Positions 11,678-22,458 of a DNA stretch of 64,000 bases are shown here, piece after piece. Positions within the stretch are counted from its first letter, which is position 1, and the number at the start of each line of letters is the position of its first letter. The position numbers were made by a program, and so were the translations under genes. Where the stretch lies: the NCBI GenBank assembly GCA_003013855.2, contig ML058407.1, positions 3,162,001-3,226,000 of the forward strand, in the 5' to 3' direction. The stretch comes from Liriodendron chinense. Its lineage: Eukaryota; Streptophyta; Magnoliopsida; Magnoliales; Magnoliaceae. The notes below the pieces were generated by a model. The model saw only the letters and a list, made by a program, of their open reading frames with translations, was not told the origin of the DNA and made no database searches.

Positions 11678-13205
11678 TGTTCGCTTCCCCAAGTGTAGGG
11701 TTGCGATGTAGTAATAATCTAAGTAAGACCGAGGTTGATCCACAGGGACTTATGTAGGAATCCACAAAACACTTCCAATAGTACTACTGAAAAGCTAACA
11801 AATAGATTTGTAGAAGATTGATGTAAATAGTAATTTTGAACTAAACTGAAGATAATCAATTAATTAAAAGGCACTAGGGGTTCAAGGATCTACTTGTAGC
11901 AATCCTTGATGCTTAATTCGCTGTGGTTTCTCACTCTCTCAACTAGAATCGAAATTAAGGTCTATTTAGTCGGATAATAAAACAGTTAAACCAAACAATT
12001 TGCCATATGTAAGATCAATGTATATGATTCACTCAATGCAAGCTAGGACAAGCATACTCAATTGCATAGGTCAGTCCCAATTCTAATGGGCTAAGATCAC
12101 AATCATAACCATCATTAAATCCTATCACAAGACAAAACTAGAGTATGATTTGAACTTGATTCAAATCACATACACAGTCTTACATAATCCAGAATTTCCA
12201 GAAAAGTAGACTTTTGGTAAGAAGTTCCCACATGAAGCTCATAAATCCAGAGCGTATTCCAATTCCTTAGATCATACAGGTCTAGATTAGTTCACAACAA
12301 TTAAGAACTCAAGCAATTCTTCCAAACATCCATGAGTCATCATAAGACTAAGAAAAACTACTTAGTACTTGAATTAAACTTCAAACCATTATTCTTAAAC
12401 ATGAAATCCAACTTAAAACCAAATCAAACGAATTGAAACATCTTAGATTCACTACAAGTTTCACCTCTTAGCCCTAGCTAAAAGGTTTAGCCGTTCATGA
12501 TCCAAGGAAACATGAAACAACTAAATAAAACGTAAAACTAGAAAGCAAACTAGGAAGAGTTGTAGAACTCCAAATCTGACTTCCGTCGTCTCCCACCGTG
12601 CTTAATCCCTTCTAAGATACCCTAGGAACGATCCCTAGGTGTCCTTTTATAGTGGGGAAGCTCCGCAGCGTCAGAATCTTCTAGAATTTGCGTAAGAATA
12701 CGCAGTGCATAGAGAAATTCGGAGCTTGTAGAACACGCATAATTACGCAGACAACCGGTCACACGACCGGTCTGAGCTCTTGGACGACTGGTTGCAAAAG
12801 TGCGAAAAATGTCCAGAGAGTTTTGAAAAATTTCGAGCCCGCAATTTTAATTCAAGGACTGGTCGTACGACAGGTCTTGGACAGTCCAGTCAGTTATGGC
12901 CGCAGGGCCCCTCTGTTGAGTAATCGGACCGGTCGGACGACCGGTCCCAGGCTAGGGACGACCGGTCTTGGGCACATTCTTCTGCTATCTTTCTTCTTTT
13001 CTCTGACTTCTTTCTTTCGTCCTTTGACGCTTAGTCCTTTGATCTTCTTTGCTCGTAAATGGCGTCTTTAAGTCTCCAATCGATGAATCCTCTCTCTCAT
13101 CCCTACAATCACAAATCCATGCATTAGATTAGTCTATAAATCATGAAAACCTTGCATAATGAGTGATAAATTGGGGTTAGAATATGCACAATTAAGAGCT
13201 CAACA
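11678..13205 (-). mobile_element. Solo LTR of a second Athila-type subfamily, nested
   Basis: It begins TGTTCGCTTCCCC and ends AGAGCTCAACA on the plus strand. It is flanked by AGAAT (11673-11677) and AGAAC (13206-13210), a target duplication with one mismatch; the undisturbed site is visible at about 6870-6890 in the sister LTR. There is no internal region. It has GACCGGTC-type palindromes (12750-12970), the TATA complement (12644-12652) and a leader hairpin with altered stem (12464-12485). Confidence 0.85.
12464..12485 (-). other. Covarying hairpin, copy with changed stem
   Basis: CCTCTTAGC, loop CCTA, GCTAAAAGG on the plus strand. Relative to other copies two stem positions differ; in the LTR-sense RNA eight pairs are Watson-Crick and one is a G-U wobble. 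Confidence 0.6.
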
Positions 13206-14420
13206 AGAACTAACTTAAACAGTAATTTAGGAAAAATCAGTAATTAAAGGAACTAAGGCTTTCAAGGATCCACTTGTAGCAATCCCATGTCAATCCAATT
13301 AATCCAAGCATAAAACACAACTAGATTTGAAGTTTGATCTCTCATCTAGTTGGAAGATAAAGCATTGAAACACATTCGATCCCACTTAAGTTGAACTTCC
13401 AAGTTCTTGTCCTATTCAATCATATAGCATTTGAAATCATAGCCTTCGGAATAACAGCCATGCCTATGGACTATGGCATGCTCAAGGGTTACCATAATTT
13501 GAATCTAATCAAGTAAAACATGATAATCTCAGAGAATTGCAAGGAATTCATGTCCGGAGCACATAAACTCTTATAAAACTTCTAAAAATATCAACTTTAT
13601 ATGAAATAGAACATTCAAAATTCAAACTTAAAGTGAAAGTACTTGAATCAAACTGAATTAAACATGAAATTAGCTACAAGCCTCACCTCTCAGCCTTAGC
13701 TGAGAGATTCTAGCCGAGCATTGTCATACTACAACTAGAACTCAATGAAAAAAAAGACTAAAAAGCATAAAAACCCGGATTCGGGAGAGTTGCAGACGCT
13801 CCACGACGGCTCTTTTCACCTCCCACGAAGTTCCTCAGCTTCTATGATGCCCTAGGAAGAGAACCTAGGTGTCATTTCATAGTGGGGAGCTCTACCGCCT
13901 CAGAAACTTCCAGAAGTGCGTAGCCCTTACACACTTGTGCAAAAAAATTGGAACTTCAAATAGAAGGTTGCTATTTACACATGGCTGACCGGTGGTGACC
14001 GATCGGACTGGGCTGGCCGACCGGTCTTGACTCATCGGACTGGTCTTTAAATGGTCCAGAGAGTGCAGAGAGGTCCTGGGGGCTATGGCCGACCGGTCAA
14101 GACCTGTTGGCAGCATCCTTCAGCAGTTGCTGGAGTGATCCAGAAGGTTGGCCGACTGGTCAAGACCGGTCGGACCTTGTTTCTCTTTTTTTCTTCTTCT
14201 CTCCTCTCTTTACTTCTTTCCTTGCTTTCTTCTTTATTCTTTGGCCCTCTTTAGGTCTTCATCCAAGGGCTCTAAATGGATCTTTTTGGTCACCAATTGG
14301 GCGAAGTCGCTCTCATTCCTACAATCACAAAACAAGCATTAGATGCGTCTTTTAAACATGCAAACCATGCGTATAATGTGATGTAATGGGCTAGATCATG
14401 TATAAATTGGACGCTCAACA

Positions 14421-15301
14421 TTGGGCACTTTAAATTTGAATGTGTAAATTAAAAAAGGCCTCAATCCACCTCGGTCCCTAACTGTATAGTTAAATATGTT
14501 GCGACCGAAAGAATGACACAATGCATGAAGAGTCTTCATAAAAAATCACCAAAGAAAAATAGAACATTCCCACCTCCTCTTAAAATGACAAATCGTTTAA
14601 GGGAGTTGATTAAGCTCACTGTCCAACTAAATATGAAAACAAAGAATATGATGAGTAGTGACAATGCTAATGTAGGTAGACATCAAATAGTTATATCCCC
14701 TAATGAACATAAATATCCAACTAAGAATATTCCTAAGAGAGATACGTTCAATGAATAAACATTTTCCTCCGAACATAATCCGAGTCCTAGGAATCTCATA
14801 CCCAAGTGGGTTGTGAAGAGGGATAGGTGACCTTAGGAGGTCAATGTGAGCCTTATAGTAAAATTAAAGGATTGCTAGCCTCTTTATATTCTTGTATAGT
14901 TTAACATAAGTTACTTATTGCATATCACATGCTTAGTTGTTTAAATTATGTAGGCTATTTGAGCTTATTGCTGAATTTGAAAATTTCAGCCTCACTATTG
15001 AGCTTACTGTTGAATTAGAGGATTTTTAGCCTCATTGAATCTGGATACTATAGGTAAATCTAAGGATTTTAGCCTCCTTTTATGCTTATGGGCAAATCAG
15101 AGGATTCAAGCCTCATTAGCCCACCTTGATAGTTTAGCTTATGCTTTCATTTAGTATACTTAGTTGCTTAACTATCATCTTGCTTAGATTAACATAATCT
15201 TGGTGAATTATGTACTTAATTGTTTGTTAATCTTTACCTTGGTCATTATGCTTTCATGCTTATCTTAATATAACCAATTATGCATGATCACCTATGCTTA
15301 G
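14421..15301 (+). mobile_element. Downstream part of the split copia element, degraded
   Basis: The first bases complete the copia zinc knuckle (His codon 14426-14428, Cys codon 14441-14443). A lysine-rich frame with stops follows to about 14760. Bases 14860-15301 are AT-rich with a loose repeat of the theme GGATTTTAGCCTC (14990-15110); no gene is visible there. Confidence 0.5.
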
Positions 15302-15847
15302 TGTTGAGCTTTGAATTGTGCATATTCTGACCACATTTCATCACTCATTATGCATGAATTTTATGTTTTAGGACCTATCTAATGCATGATTTTGTTATTG
15401 TAGAAATGAGAGAGAGACTTCACTAAATTAATGCTAAAGGACACTTCTTAGAGTGCATTGAAGAGAAAGAAAGATGAGCTAAGAGATGAAGAAGAAGCAA
15501 GTAGAGGAGAAGAAAGAAGAAATCAGCAAAAAATCATGGTCTGACCGGTCATGGCCGCTCGGTCAAAGGGCTGACTGGTCGGCCAACTTGCTGCCCAACG
15601 ATGGACCTTGCTGGACTAAGTCTGGTCCGTCCGACCGGTCGGGCACTCTCAGAAACATAAATTTCTGTTTTAAACTCCGAATTTTCCTTCGCAAGTGCAT
15701 AAGTTGCTACGCAATTCCAGAATCTTCTATGGCAGTGGAGCTTGAATACTATAAAAAGGAAGAGATCAAAGTTTATGGGAGGTGAAGAGGATCATCATGG
15801 AGAGTCTGCAACTCCTCCGACTTCGGGTTTTTCTATTTTTTCATGCT
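15302..15847 (+). mobile_element. 5' part of an Athila-type LTR, truncated by Tat element A
   Basis: It starts TGTTGAGCTTTGAATTGTGC and resembles the complement of the solo LTR at 11678-13205. It has a few GACCGGTC-type palindromes (15540-15640) and a CTATAAAAAGG TATA-like box at about 15749-15759, then is cut at 15847 where a Tat LTR begins. The R/U5 end is not seen in the window. Confidence 0.75.
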
Positions 15848-16610
15848 TGTTAACGTGAGATTCTGGTAACAGGTTTCTCCCAAGTATACGCCCTCCTTGA
15901 AGTGAGCTCCCCTCCAAACCTGAAAGCTAAATGGAGAAAACTAAGGGTGGCCCGCGCTTGGGTGTTGGCCATTCGAAGCTTAAGTCAGAGATGACTTGAT
16001 AGTAAGATGAAGTGTGAAACATAGACTTAGAGATTGTGTACCTTTATCATCTGTGGGACCATTTATTTATACGAATCCGGGTGATCTAGTCTGTTACGCA
16101 AGCCATTAAGATCATTGCTGATTTCAGAGGATAAGGCGCTTATCCTGTTAATCCTTAAATAAGGGGATGGCCTAACTACTCTAGATGTTTAACTGATTAC
16201 GTCTCTCGATGGAGATTCCCCATGGTTCGGAGCTATGAATAGAAACAAGCCAAAACCGGCCTATATAGGCTGCTGGTACTATGAGAAGAGGGGCGTTCAT
16301 GACCAGAGAACAGGTCTGCTCATATTGAGATATCCTTGCTTGATGACCATAGAGCAAGATTGCTTACAGAACGGGGGTGTCCCCATCTAATGACTAGAGA
16401 CTAGTCCTGCTCGCATATTAGGAGTATCCAGTTAACGAGCAGGCTTGTCCAATATATATGAGATGCGACCGCGTAGGCTCGTTAGACGGTTGAACTATTC
16501 GCAACCTGTAGAGGTTAGAGGCGCTCGCGGGTCGTATATGTGAGACCATAAAAACGTTTCGAGTTTGCAGATCTTCGAGCTTCTTCGATGACCAACTTTA
16601 TTCTACAATA
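15848..16610 (-). mobile_element. 3' LTR of Tat-like element A
   Basis: It begins TGTTAACGTGAGATTCTGG and ends TTCTACAATA, where the sister LTRs of element C end CTATAACA. The shared internal landmarks are AAACTAAGGGTGGCC, CGAAGCTTAAGTCAGA and GGCTGCTGGTACTA. It is followed by the complement of a polypurine tract (GATGCCCCCCAAGTCC, 16611-16626), which places it as the 3' LTR of a minus-strand element. The matching 5' LTR is not in the window. Confidence 0.75.
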
Positions 16611-16769
16611 GATGCCCCCCAAGTCCTTAGCGTTGAGCAGCTGAGCGAAGGACTTGACTGTATATGTAGCCGCCTAGTGCGTTTTTCGAAGGAGAAGTCA
16701 TACATGATTGAGCTTGCATTTATGAGCGCAAGCTTTCCGCAGCTTTTCGTCCAAGAGAAATGAAGCGAC

Positions 16770-16880
16770 GCTCGCCACGTGTCTCAAGAGTTAATGCTCA
16801 TGCTCGTTCGACCGTCGTGCCAAATGAAGAGTCACCGCGTGTCTCTCAAATCTTGATGAAATGATTGCCTATACATATCG
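16770..16880 (+). promoter_or_regulatory. Putative antisense promoter of Tat A
   Basis: A G-box core CACGTG lies at about 16777-16782 and a TATA-like CTATACATAT at 16869-16878, about 150 bp before the antisense ATG at 17023. The equivalent place in Tat C has CTTATAAATA, followed in both by CGGAGCCT. The promoter role is inferred from position and conservation. Confidence 0.5.
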
Positions 16881-17022
16881 GAGCCTGCGGAGGTTTCTTC
16901 ATTTCGAAGTTTTGCTGGAGATAATAAAAAATTCCTTCTTCTTTTTCTCTCTCTGGCGTAACCTCGTTGCTGAGGTATTCCTTCTTCTTTTCTTCTTTTC
17001 TTCCTTCTTCTTTCTTCTTTTT

Positions 17023-17448
17023 ATGGCGGGGGAATCTGATAATGAGGTCGTTCCTTTGGGAGATAATACTCCAGATTCTTTTGAATCGAACAATGCAAGG
17101 GTGCCAGCAGGAAGATATTCTGCATCTGGTTATCCCTCAATAATGACAGAGAAACAATTGACTGGCTTACGGGAAAGATACCGGATTCCCAACTCCGTCA
17201 TTCTTAAGCTGCTCGGAGAGGGAGAAACCCCAGATTCTCCACCGTCGGGCTATGTGGCTTTCTATGAATATTTTTTCAAACTTGGAGTACGTCTCCCCCT
17301 TCATCCTTTCTTCTAAGACGTGCTCCGTATTTACAAGATTACCCCCGGCCAACTTATCGTAAATGGCTGGAGGGTTGTATTGAGTGCCTATGTCCTTTGG
17401 AAGCAAGCGGGCAACGAGGGCTGATGAATTTTTGAAGATGTACCAACT
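17023..17448 (+). pseudogene. Antisense gene of Tat A, first half of exon 1 (gypsy-type Transposase_28-like)
   Basis: The ATG at 17023 starts MAGESDNEVVPLGDNTPDS and is chosen over upstream ATGs because Tat C uses the same start. The reading proceeds through LRERYRIPNSVI, EGETPDSPPSGYVAFYEYFF and GVRLPLHPFF, then a stop at 17314-17316 where Tat C has an Ile codon. It resumes as VLRIYKITPGQLIVNGW. This is the pattern of the plant putative gypsy-type transposon family (Pfam Transposase_28 as I recall it), found as an extra antisense ORF in Tat-lineage elements. It is cut at 17448 by organellar-type DNA and continues at 36473. Confidence 0.75.
17421..17448 (+). repeat. 28-bp direct repeat, left copy, bounding the organellar insertion
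   Basis: The 28 bases starting CTGATGAATTTTTGAAG and ending GTACCAACT are repeated without mismatch at 36473-36500. Both copies belong to the same codons of the Tat A antisense gene, so everything between them is an insertion. Confidence 0.9.
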
Positions 17449-18189
17449 GATCAATTGACAGAGGCATAGCCTTTCAATGAAGTGCTGCTTCCGATGCCTG
17501 CTGAGCCCAGCTGGAGATCGTTGTTAGCTTTCCAATCACCGTGTATTGGATCTGTTTGAGCGCGTTCCAAAAACAAAGTATTCGCCGACTTTCTTCTTTC
17601 CTCAAAGGAACAACTGAACTGCCTGAGACCATTGCAGAAAATTGTTTCCATTTAAGCGATGAGGAACAATTTGCAGGCCTGGGTTGTCATTTGGCGAGAA
17701 ACCGAACACTGAATTTGCGGTGATTAGAGAGGGATTTTGAGTGAAACATGATGTTTGTGAAGTACCCTCTGCTGCCATGAGATGTAATGGAGCAAAACCA
17801 AGCCAGATATCCATGAGAGTGAAAGCACGGACGAAAGTGAGACTCAAATTATTGATGCCTCTGCCCCCCTCTTGATGAGACCTGCAGGTCATTCGTTGAT
17901 TCCTCCCTGGTTGAAAAGAAAAATGAGTGAGTCTAGCTACTTCGACTAGCGAGGGGCATTCGATTCGAATATTTCCTACTGATTTGGCCGGTCGGGGACA
18001 CATCAGGGATAGGTGGAAGCAAGGGCAGCTTCAGGATCAGAGGTGGGGGATCCATCCGAGTGAGATATCTCTTTACGGGCGGCGTTGATCCTAAGCCGAG
18101 GGGTGAGGCAGGAGCTTCTGTTCATCAATTGCCTATTAGGCAGAGGAGTGCCTATTAAGGGCAGGAGCAGTCGATCCACGGCATCGCCA

Positions 18190-18222
<33 letters not shown>

Positions 18223-18243
18223 GATTTTCTGACGTGAGGAGTG
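17449..18243. other. Left part of the organellar-type insertion, with a copia gag-like fragment
   Basis: This is the left segment of the DNA bounded by the 28-bp repeat. On the minus strand about 17451-18003 encodes, in two frames, NPGLQIVPHRLNGNNFLQWSQAV and a following RGRRKSANTLFLERAQ stretch. That is the N-terminal pattern of plant copia gag (LNG.N...WS.....L.GR). Plant mitochondrial genomes often contain retroelement scraps, so this may have arrived with the mitochondrial DNA, or may be separate nuclear DNA; the sequence does not decide. It ends with a 32-base G run (18190-18221) and GAGTG, the target of the Tekay element. Confidence 0.5.
18190..18221. repeat. 32-base poly-G run
   Basis: An uninterrupted G homopolymer 23 bases from the Tekay insertion point. 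The length may be inexact because homopolymers are error-prone. Confidence 0.85.
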
Positions 18244-19555
18244 TGTCACACCCCAAACCCGGGGACCGGGCTCACTAAATTCCCGATCGCCGACCTTGGT
18301 GCCAACAGCCTCCGTAGTACCCCATTCTCGGCTCCTAGCTCTCATGTGCCAGGTTCCGATCCTGGGATCCTACCAGGAGGATTTTCAGGGTAATTTTTTT
18401 TTGTACAGGAGCATAAACAAAACCATAAAACATCATCAAATATCCACTAATAAGTTTGTTGAGTACAGTGCTGGAAAGGGAAATACAACAGGTAGCACAA
18501 GTCCAAAATATCAGGTACATGAACCGCGCTCAACGCTGCTGATATGCCCTAGTACCTGCAGTGTAAACAAACACGCATGAGCTTCCTACGAAGCTCAGTA
18601 GAGTGCGTGTGTGCGCGTGTGATGCATATGACAAGTATACAAATATCAGAGTAAGCGAAAGTAGTAGGGGGCTAAGTTACCAAGTTCATGAATGCTATCA
18701 GCCATCCCAAGGCTATGCGATGCAAGGGCTTACATGGCCGAGTGTTACATGCTAGAGATGCAATGCAAACATGTCAATCCTTAACTGATCCACATATCAA
18801 AATAGTTCTCATCTGGGACATCACCGGGGTCTAGTATACTCTAATACTGGCCGCCGCACATCGCGCGCATAACCAAGCGAGTAGAAAAGACCTCACTATC
18901 CGCCTCGTCAGTGGTATGCCAATGCCCACATGGCTCGCCGATAGCGGACCCATTCCATGAGCTGGTCAGACTCGACCTAGCTTACAGCCCACTGCACCCG
19001 GGCGGATAAGGTCACACCCCTTTTCAACCGACCTCGACACAGTGGGAGACGCGACCTACTGGTATTTGGCACACGGGCGCTCATGTTATCCACTCAGTCT
19101 CGACGCTGGAGCATCCTACTGGTACCACAGGGTTTAGGGACTTTCACCCAAGGACATCCATAGCGCCCACGTACTAGAACAAGTTTCCGGTGTCCAATAC
19201 TGCCAACCATGATGTGACTATGGTGGCCACCACCCCGATGCTGCTAGGGTGTGAAAGCGATCGTGACATACATAATGCGAAATGCATGAGTCATACAATC
19301 CAAATCATGCACCAAACTTACGCATACTGTGTAATCATGTGGGGCGACCCTGTCTCACACGGGTCCCCTAAGTATAACAAGCCAACTAGCATATGCTATG
19401 CTTAATCATGATTCATAACAGGCATACAAATGATGCGTATGGGCATATGAATGAGCATGGTATTCATTATACTAAGCATGTTATCAGTGTGACATATCAA
19501 GCTAATCATACTAGCATGTTACCAAACATATCATGTAACATTGGCCTTAAAAGGC

Positions 19556-19667
<112 letters not shown>

Positions 19668-19919
19668 CCCGGACGGTGGGTCCCATTGGAAATGTAAAGG
19701 TCTTCGTGGCATAGCCCACTTGAGACCACATTGGCTCCATACTTGGGCCTGCACATACATGATAGGCCATCAAAATACGTGTACGGCATGGATAGAACAT
19801 ATACATCATGGTGGAGCTAATAGATACATCACGTTGGGACCCATAGGGTGGGCCACCTGCTGGGCAGCGTGGTACCCAACTGGTTCCAAGAAGTTTTGAA
19901 TCAAGCAGATATTTGTGTT

Positions 19920-21518
19920 TTCTCCTTCATCCATATCCATGTGATCTTATGAACCGGTTGGATGGCAAATAAACATCACTGTAGAACCCGGAAAGGTTTC
20001 AACATTGGAAATCATCATTTCCACTGTGGCATGGTCCACTTGACATTAGGATATGCTTAAAGTTTTGGGCCCAGCCACTTATGAATAGGTTGGGTAACAA
20101 ATAAACATCATTGTAGGACGGAGAAGGTTTCAACGGTGGAGATCATTATTCCCACTGTTGTCCCGTGGCATGGCCCACTTGCCGTTTGGATATGCTTAAA
20201 ATTTGGGCTCAGCCACTAAAATGAGCTGGGAAAAACATATGGAGGGAATAGATAAGGCACATACATTCTAGGTGGGCCCAATGAGTGGGGCCCATGGTGA
20301 CGCCCGCAATGCTGCTGGGCAGCAGCGTCCTCTGGACGCTGTCTGTCCAGCGGTCCTTTTTTTATTTATTATTTTTTTGTCATGAACTCATCAAGTGGGG
20401 CCCACAGAAGTTTTCGATTAAGCTGATATTTTTGTTCTCCCTTCTCCCTTACATGTGTGAACTTATGAACAGGTTGGATCTCAAATAAACATCATGGTGG
20501 GCCATAAGAAGGGTTTCAACGGTAGGTTCACTGTCCCTACTGTTTTCTGTGGTGGGGCCCCCTTGAGACTTGGATCTGACTCAATCTTGGGGTCATGCCC
20601 CAAAATGATCTCCCCAAATGGATGGACGGTGTGGATACAGCACATGCATCATGGTGGGACCCACGAGTGGGCCACCAGCTGGCAGTACGAGCCAACGTCA
20701 GACGCTGCTTCTTCTTCTTTTCTGTCCCTTTTTTTTGTGCTTATATCAAGTGGGGCCCACATGGGTCTGATCCACTCCGTTCATCAGGTTCCCCATCTCA
20801 TGGGGGACCCAATAAGCCCAATGTTGGGTATATGATTTGGTCTAGAAACTTCAAAGTGGGCCGAAAAATTTCTAACAGTAGAAATCATTATTTCCACTGT
20901 TTTATGCGGTGCGGTCCACTTAAGATTTGGATAGGCTTCATATTTTGGCCCTGGCCATAAAATGATCTGGGAAAACAGATGGACGGCGTGGATGGAACAC
21001 AAACATCAAGGAGGGTCCCACGAGTGGGGACCCATTAACGGCGTCCAAAGTGACGCTGGACGTTCCAGCATCAGAACGTCCAGACGCTGGACGTTCATTT
21101 CCTTTTTTTTTTGTGCTTATCTCAAGTGGGGCCCACTTAGGGACAATCCACCCCATTCATGATGTTCCCCAGCTCATTGGGGACCTAACAAGCCCAATAT
21201 TGGGTGGGTGATGTGGTCCACAAACATGACGGTGGGCCCAAGAAGTCTCAACAGTAGGCTTCATTAGCCCCACTGTTTTCAATGGTGTGGTCCACCTGAG
21301 ATCTGGATCTTCTTCATTTTTGACTCCCTGCCCTAAAATGGGATGGAGAAACAGCTGGACGGCGTGGATTGGATGCATACATCAAGGTGGGTCCCACGGG
21401 TGGGGACCCTGCCCAACGCCCAAAAGGGCTTTTAGCCCACATGCTGCTGGGCAGCAGCGCCCTCTGGACGCTGTCTGTCAAGCGGCACCCTCTCCCTCTT
21501 TATTTTTATTTATTTATT

Positions 21519-21557
<39 letters not shown>

Positions 21558-21600
21558 AGAAGGCGGGGCCCATTTATGGATGATCCAATCCATTCATCAG
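19920..21600. repeat. Degenerate tandem repeats with GTGGGGCCCAC palindromes
   Basis: About six diverged units of roughly 200-380 bp each show the same order: TTCAACGGT(A/G)G..., ATCATTATTCCCACTGT, TGGTCCACTTGA, GATCTGG...AAACAGATGGACGG, CATCATGGTGGG(A/T)CCCACGAGTGGG. GTGGGGCCCAC occurs at 20395-20405, 20750-20760 and 21126-21136. Interspersed CGCTGGAC/GTCCAGCG blocks (20310-20360, 21050-21090, 21460-21490) form inverted repeats. The same array occurs at about 28838-30540 in the sister LTR. Confidence 0.8.
21501..21556. repeat. (TTTA)n(TTA)n microsatellite
   Basis: Simple AT-rich repeat inside the Tekay LTR. It is shorter in the sister LTR (30452-30484). Confidence 0.9.
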
Positions 21601-22326
21601 GTTGTCCACCACCAGGTGAGCCCAAAAGAAAAAGGAAAATGAAAGGAAATAAGAAAATGGGGGATTTATGTCCCCCTTGCACTCACTTCGAAGGATGGAC
21701 GGTTGGATTGGATCAGGTTGACGATCGGACGATCCGGACGGTCCGGATGATGGTTGGGGCCCTCCAAGCTTAGATCTCCACCCTCAATCTCTCTAATCTC
21801 TCTCTTCTCTTAAATCTTTTTCTTGCAAATATGGGAAGTGAGGAGGCCTCCTCTCCCCCTACGTATGCACTTGTATGGGGGGAGAGAGAGAGAGAAGGAA
21901 TCATGGGGTCATGATGGTGCATGGGAGGGGGTATGGGAGGTATGGGTAAGAGTTGACTTTGGGAGGAGAGAGAGGGATGGGGGTATGGGGTGTGTAGAGT
22001 AGGGGTATGGGATGGGTATAGGTGAGAATGATGGTGATGGATTTGACATGATCTTGGGATTTGTGCAAGTGAGGCCCACGCCACACGCTCGTTGTGCGGC
22101 CATCTTGCATTACGCAATCGATCATAACTTTCACACCGGGTATCGCAATGGGGCGTGCTGCGCGGCGTTGGAATCGCAGCGCCTACGCGGTCGCCGGGTT
22201 ATAGCTCTTGGGTCGATGCGGTACTAAAATAGGGTCGCGATCAAGGCTCGCTAATCTGGTTCATCCGGGACGTACCGGCACCGAAAATTAAGCGTACGGA
22301 GGGCAAATATGGGTACGGGTCTTACA

Positions 22327-22346
22327 ACTCTCCCCTCCTAACAAAA
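22327..22346 (-). other. Polypurine tract of the Tekay-like element
   Basis: The complement of ACTCTCCCCTCCTAACAAAA is a purine-rich tract ending exactly at the 3' LTR. Confidence 0.75.
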
Positions 22347-22458
22347 AATTTCATCCTCGAAATTTGCAATACAAACCCAAACTAGCCGAAGATCATAAAA
22401 AAAAGAATCGCATCACTATATATGCATATCGAATCGAAAAGCAATCATACAGATACAA

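Larger units (their letters stand above)
6738..14420 (-). mobile_element. Athila-like Ty3/gypsy element 1, internally deleted
   Basis: Two LTRs (6738-8080 and 11534-14420, the latter holding a nested LTR) enclose a 3.45-kb internal region read on the minus strand. Flanks are TTGCG (6733-6737) and TTGGG (14421-14425), a target duplication with one mismatch. The internal region has an integrase-RNase H-RT relic and a degenerate tRNA-Asp-type PBS, but gag and protease are gone: the sequence passes from PBS to the RT MPLGLCNAP block in about 35 bases. Removing the nested LTR leaves LTR lengths of 1343 and about 1354 bp, consistent with one element. Confidence 0.85.
11534..14420 (-). mobile_element. 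5' LTR of Athila-like element 1, split by a solo LTR
   Basis: It starts TGTGCGCTCGCCTCAAG and ends GACGCTCAACA on the plus strand. It is collinear with 6738-8080 apart from the insertion at 11678-13205. GACCGGTC-type palindromes lie at about 13985-14175 and the leader hairpin complement at 13686-13707. Confidence 0.85.

Noticed and set aside
18136..18345. Proline-run frame
   Set aside because: It is caused by the 32-base G run read on the minus strand.
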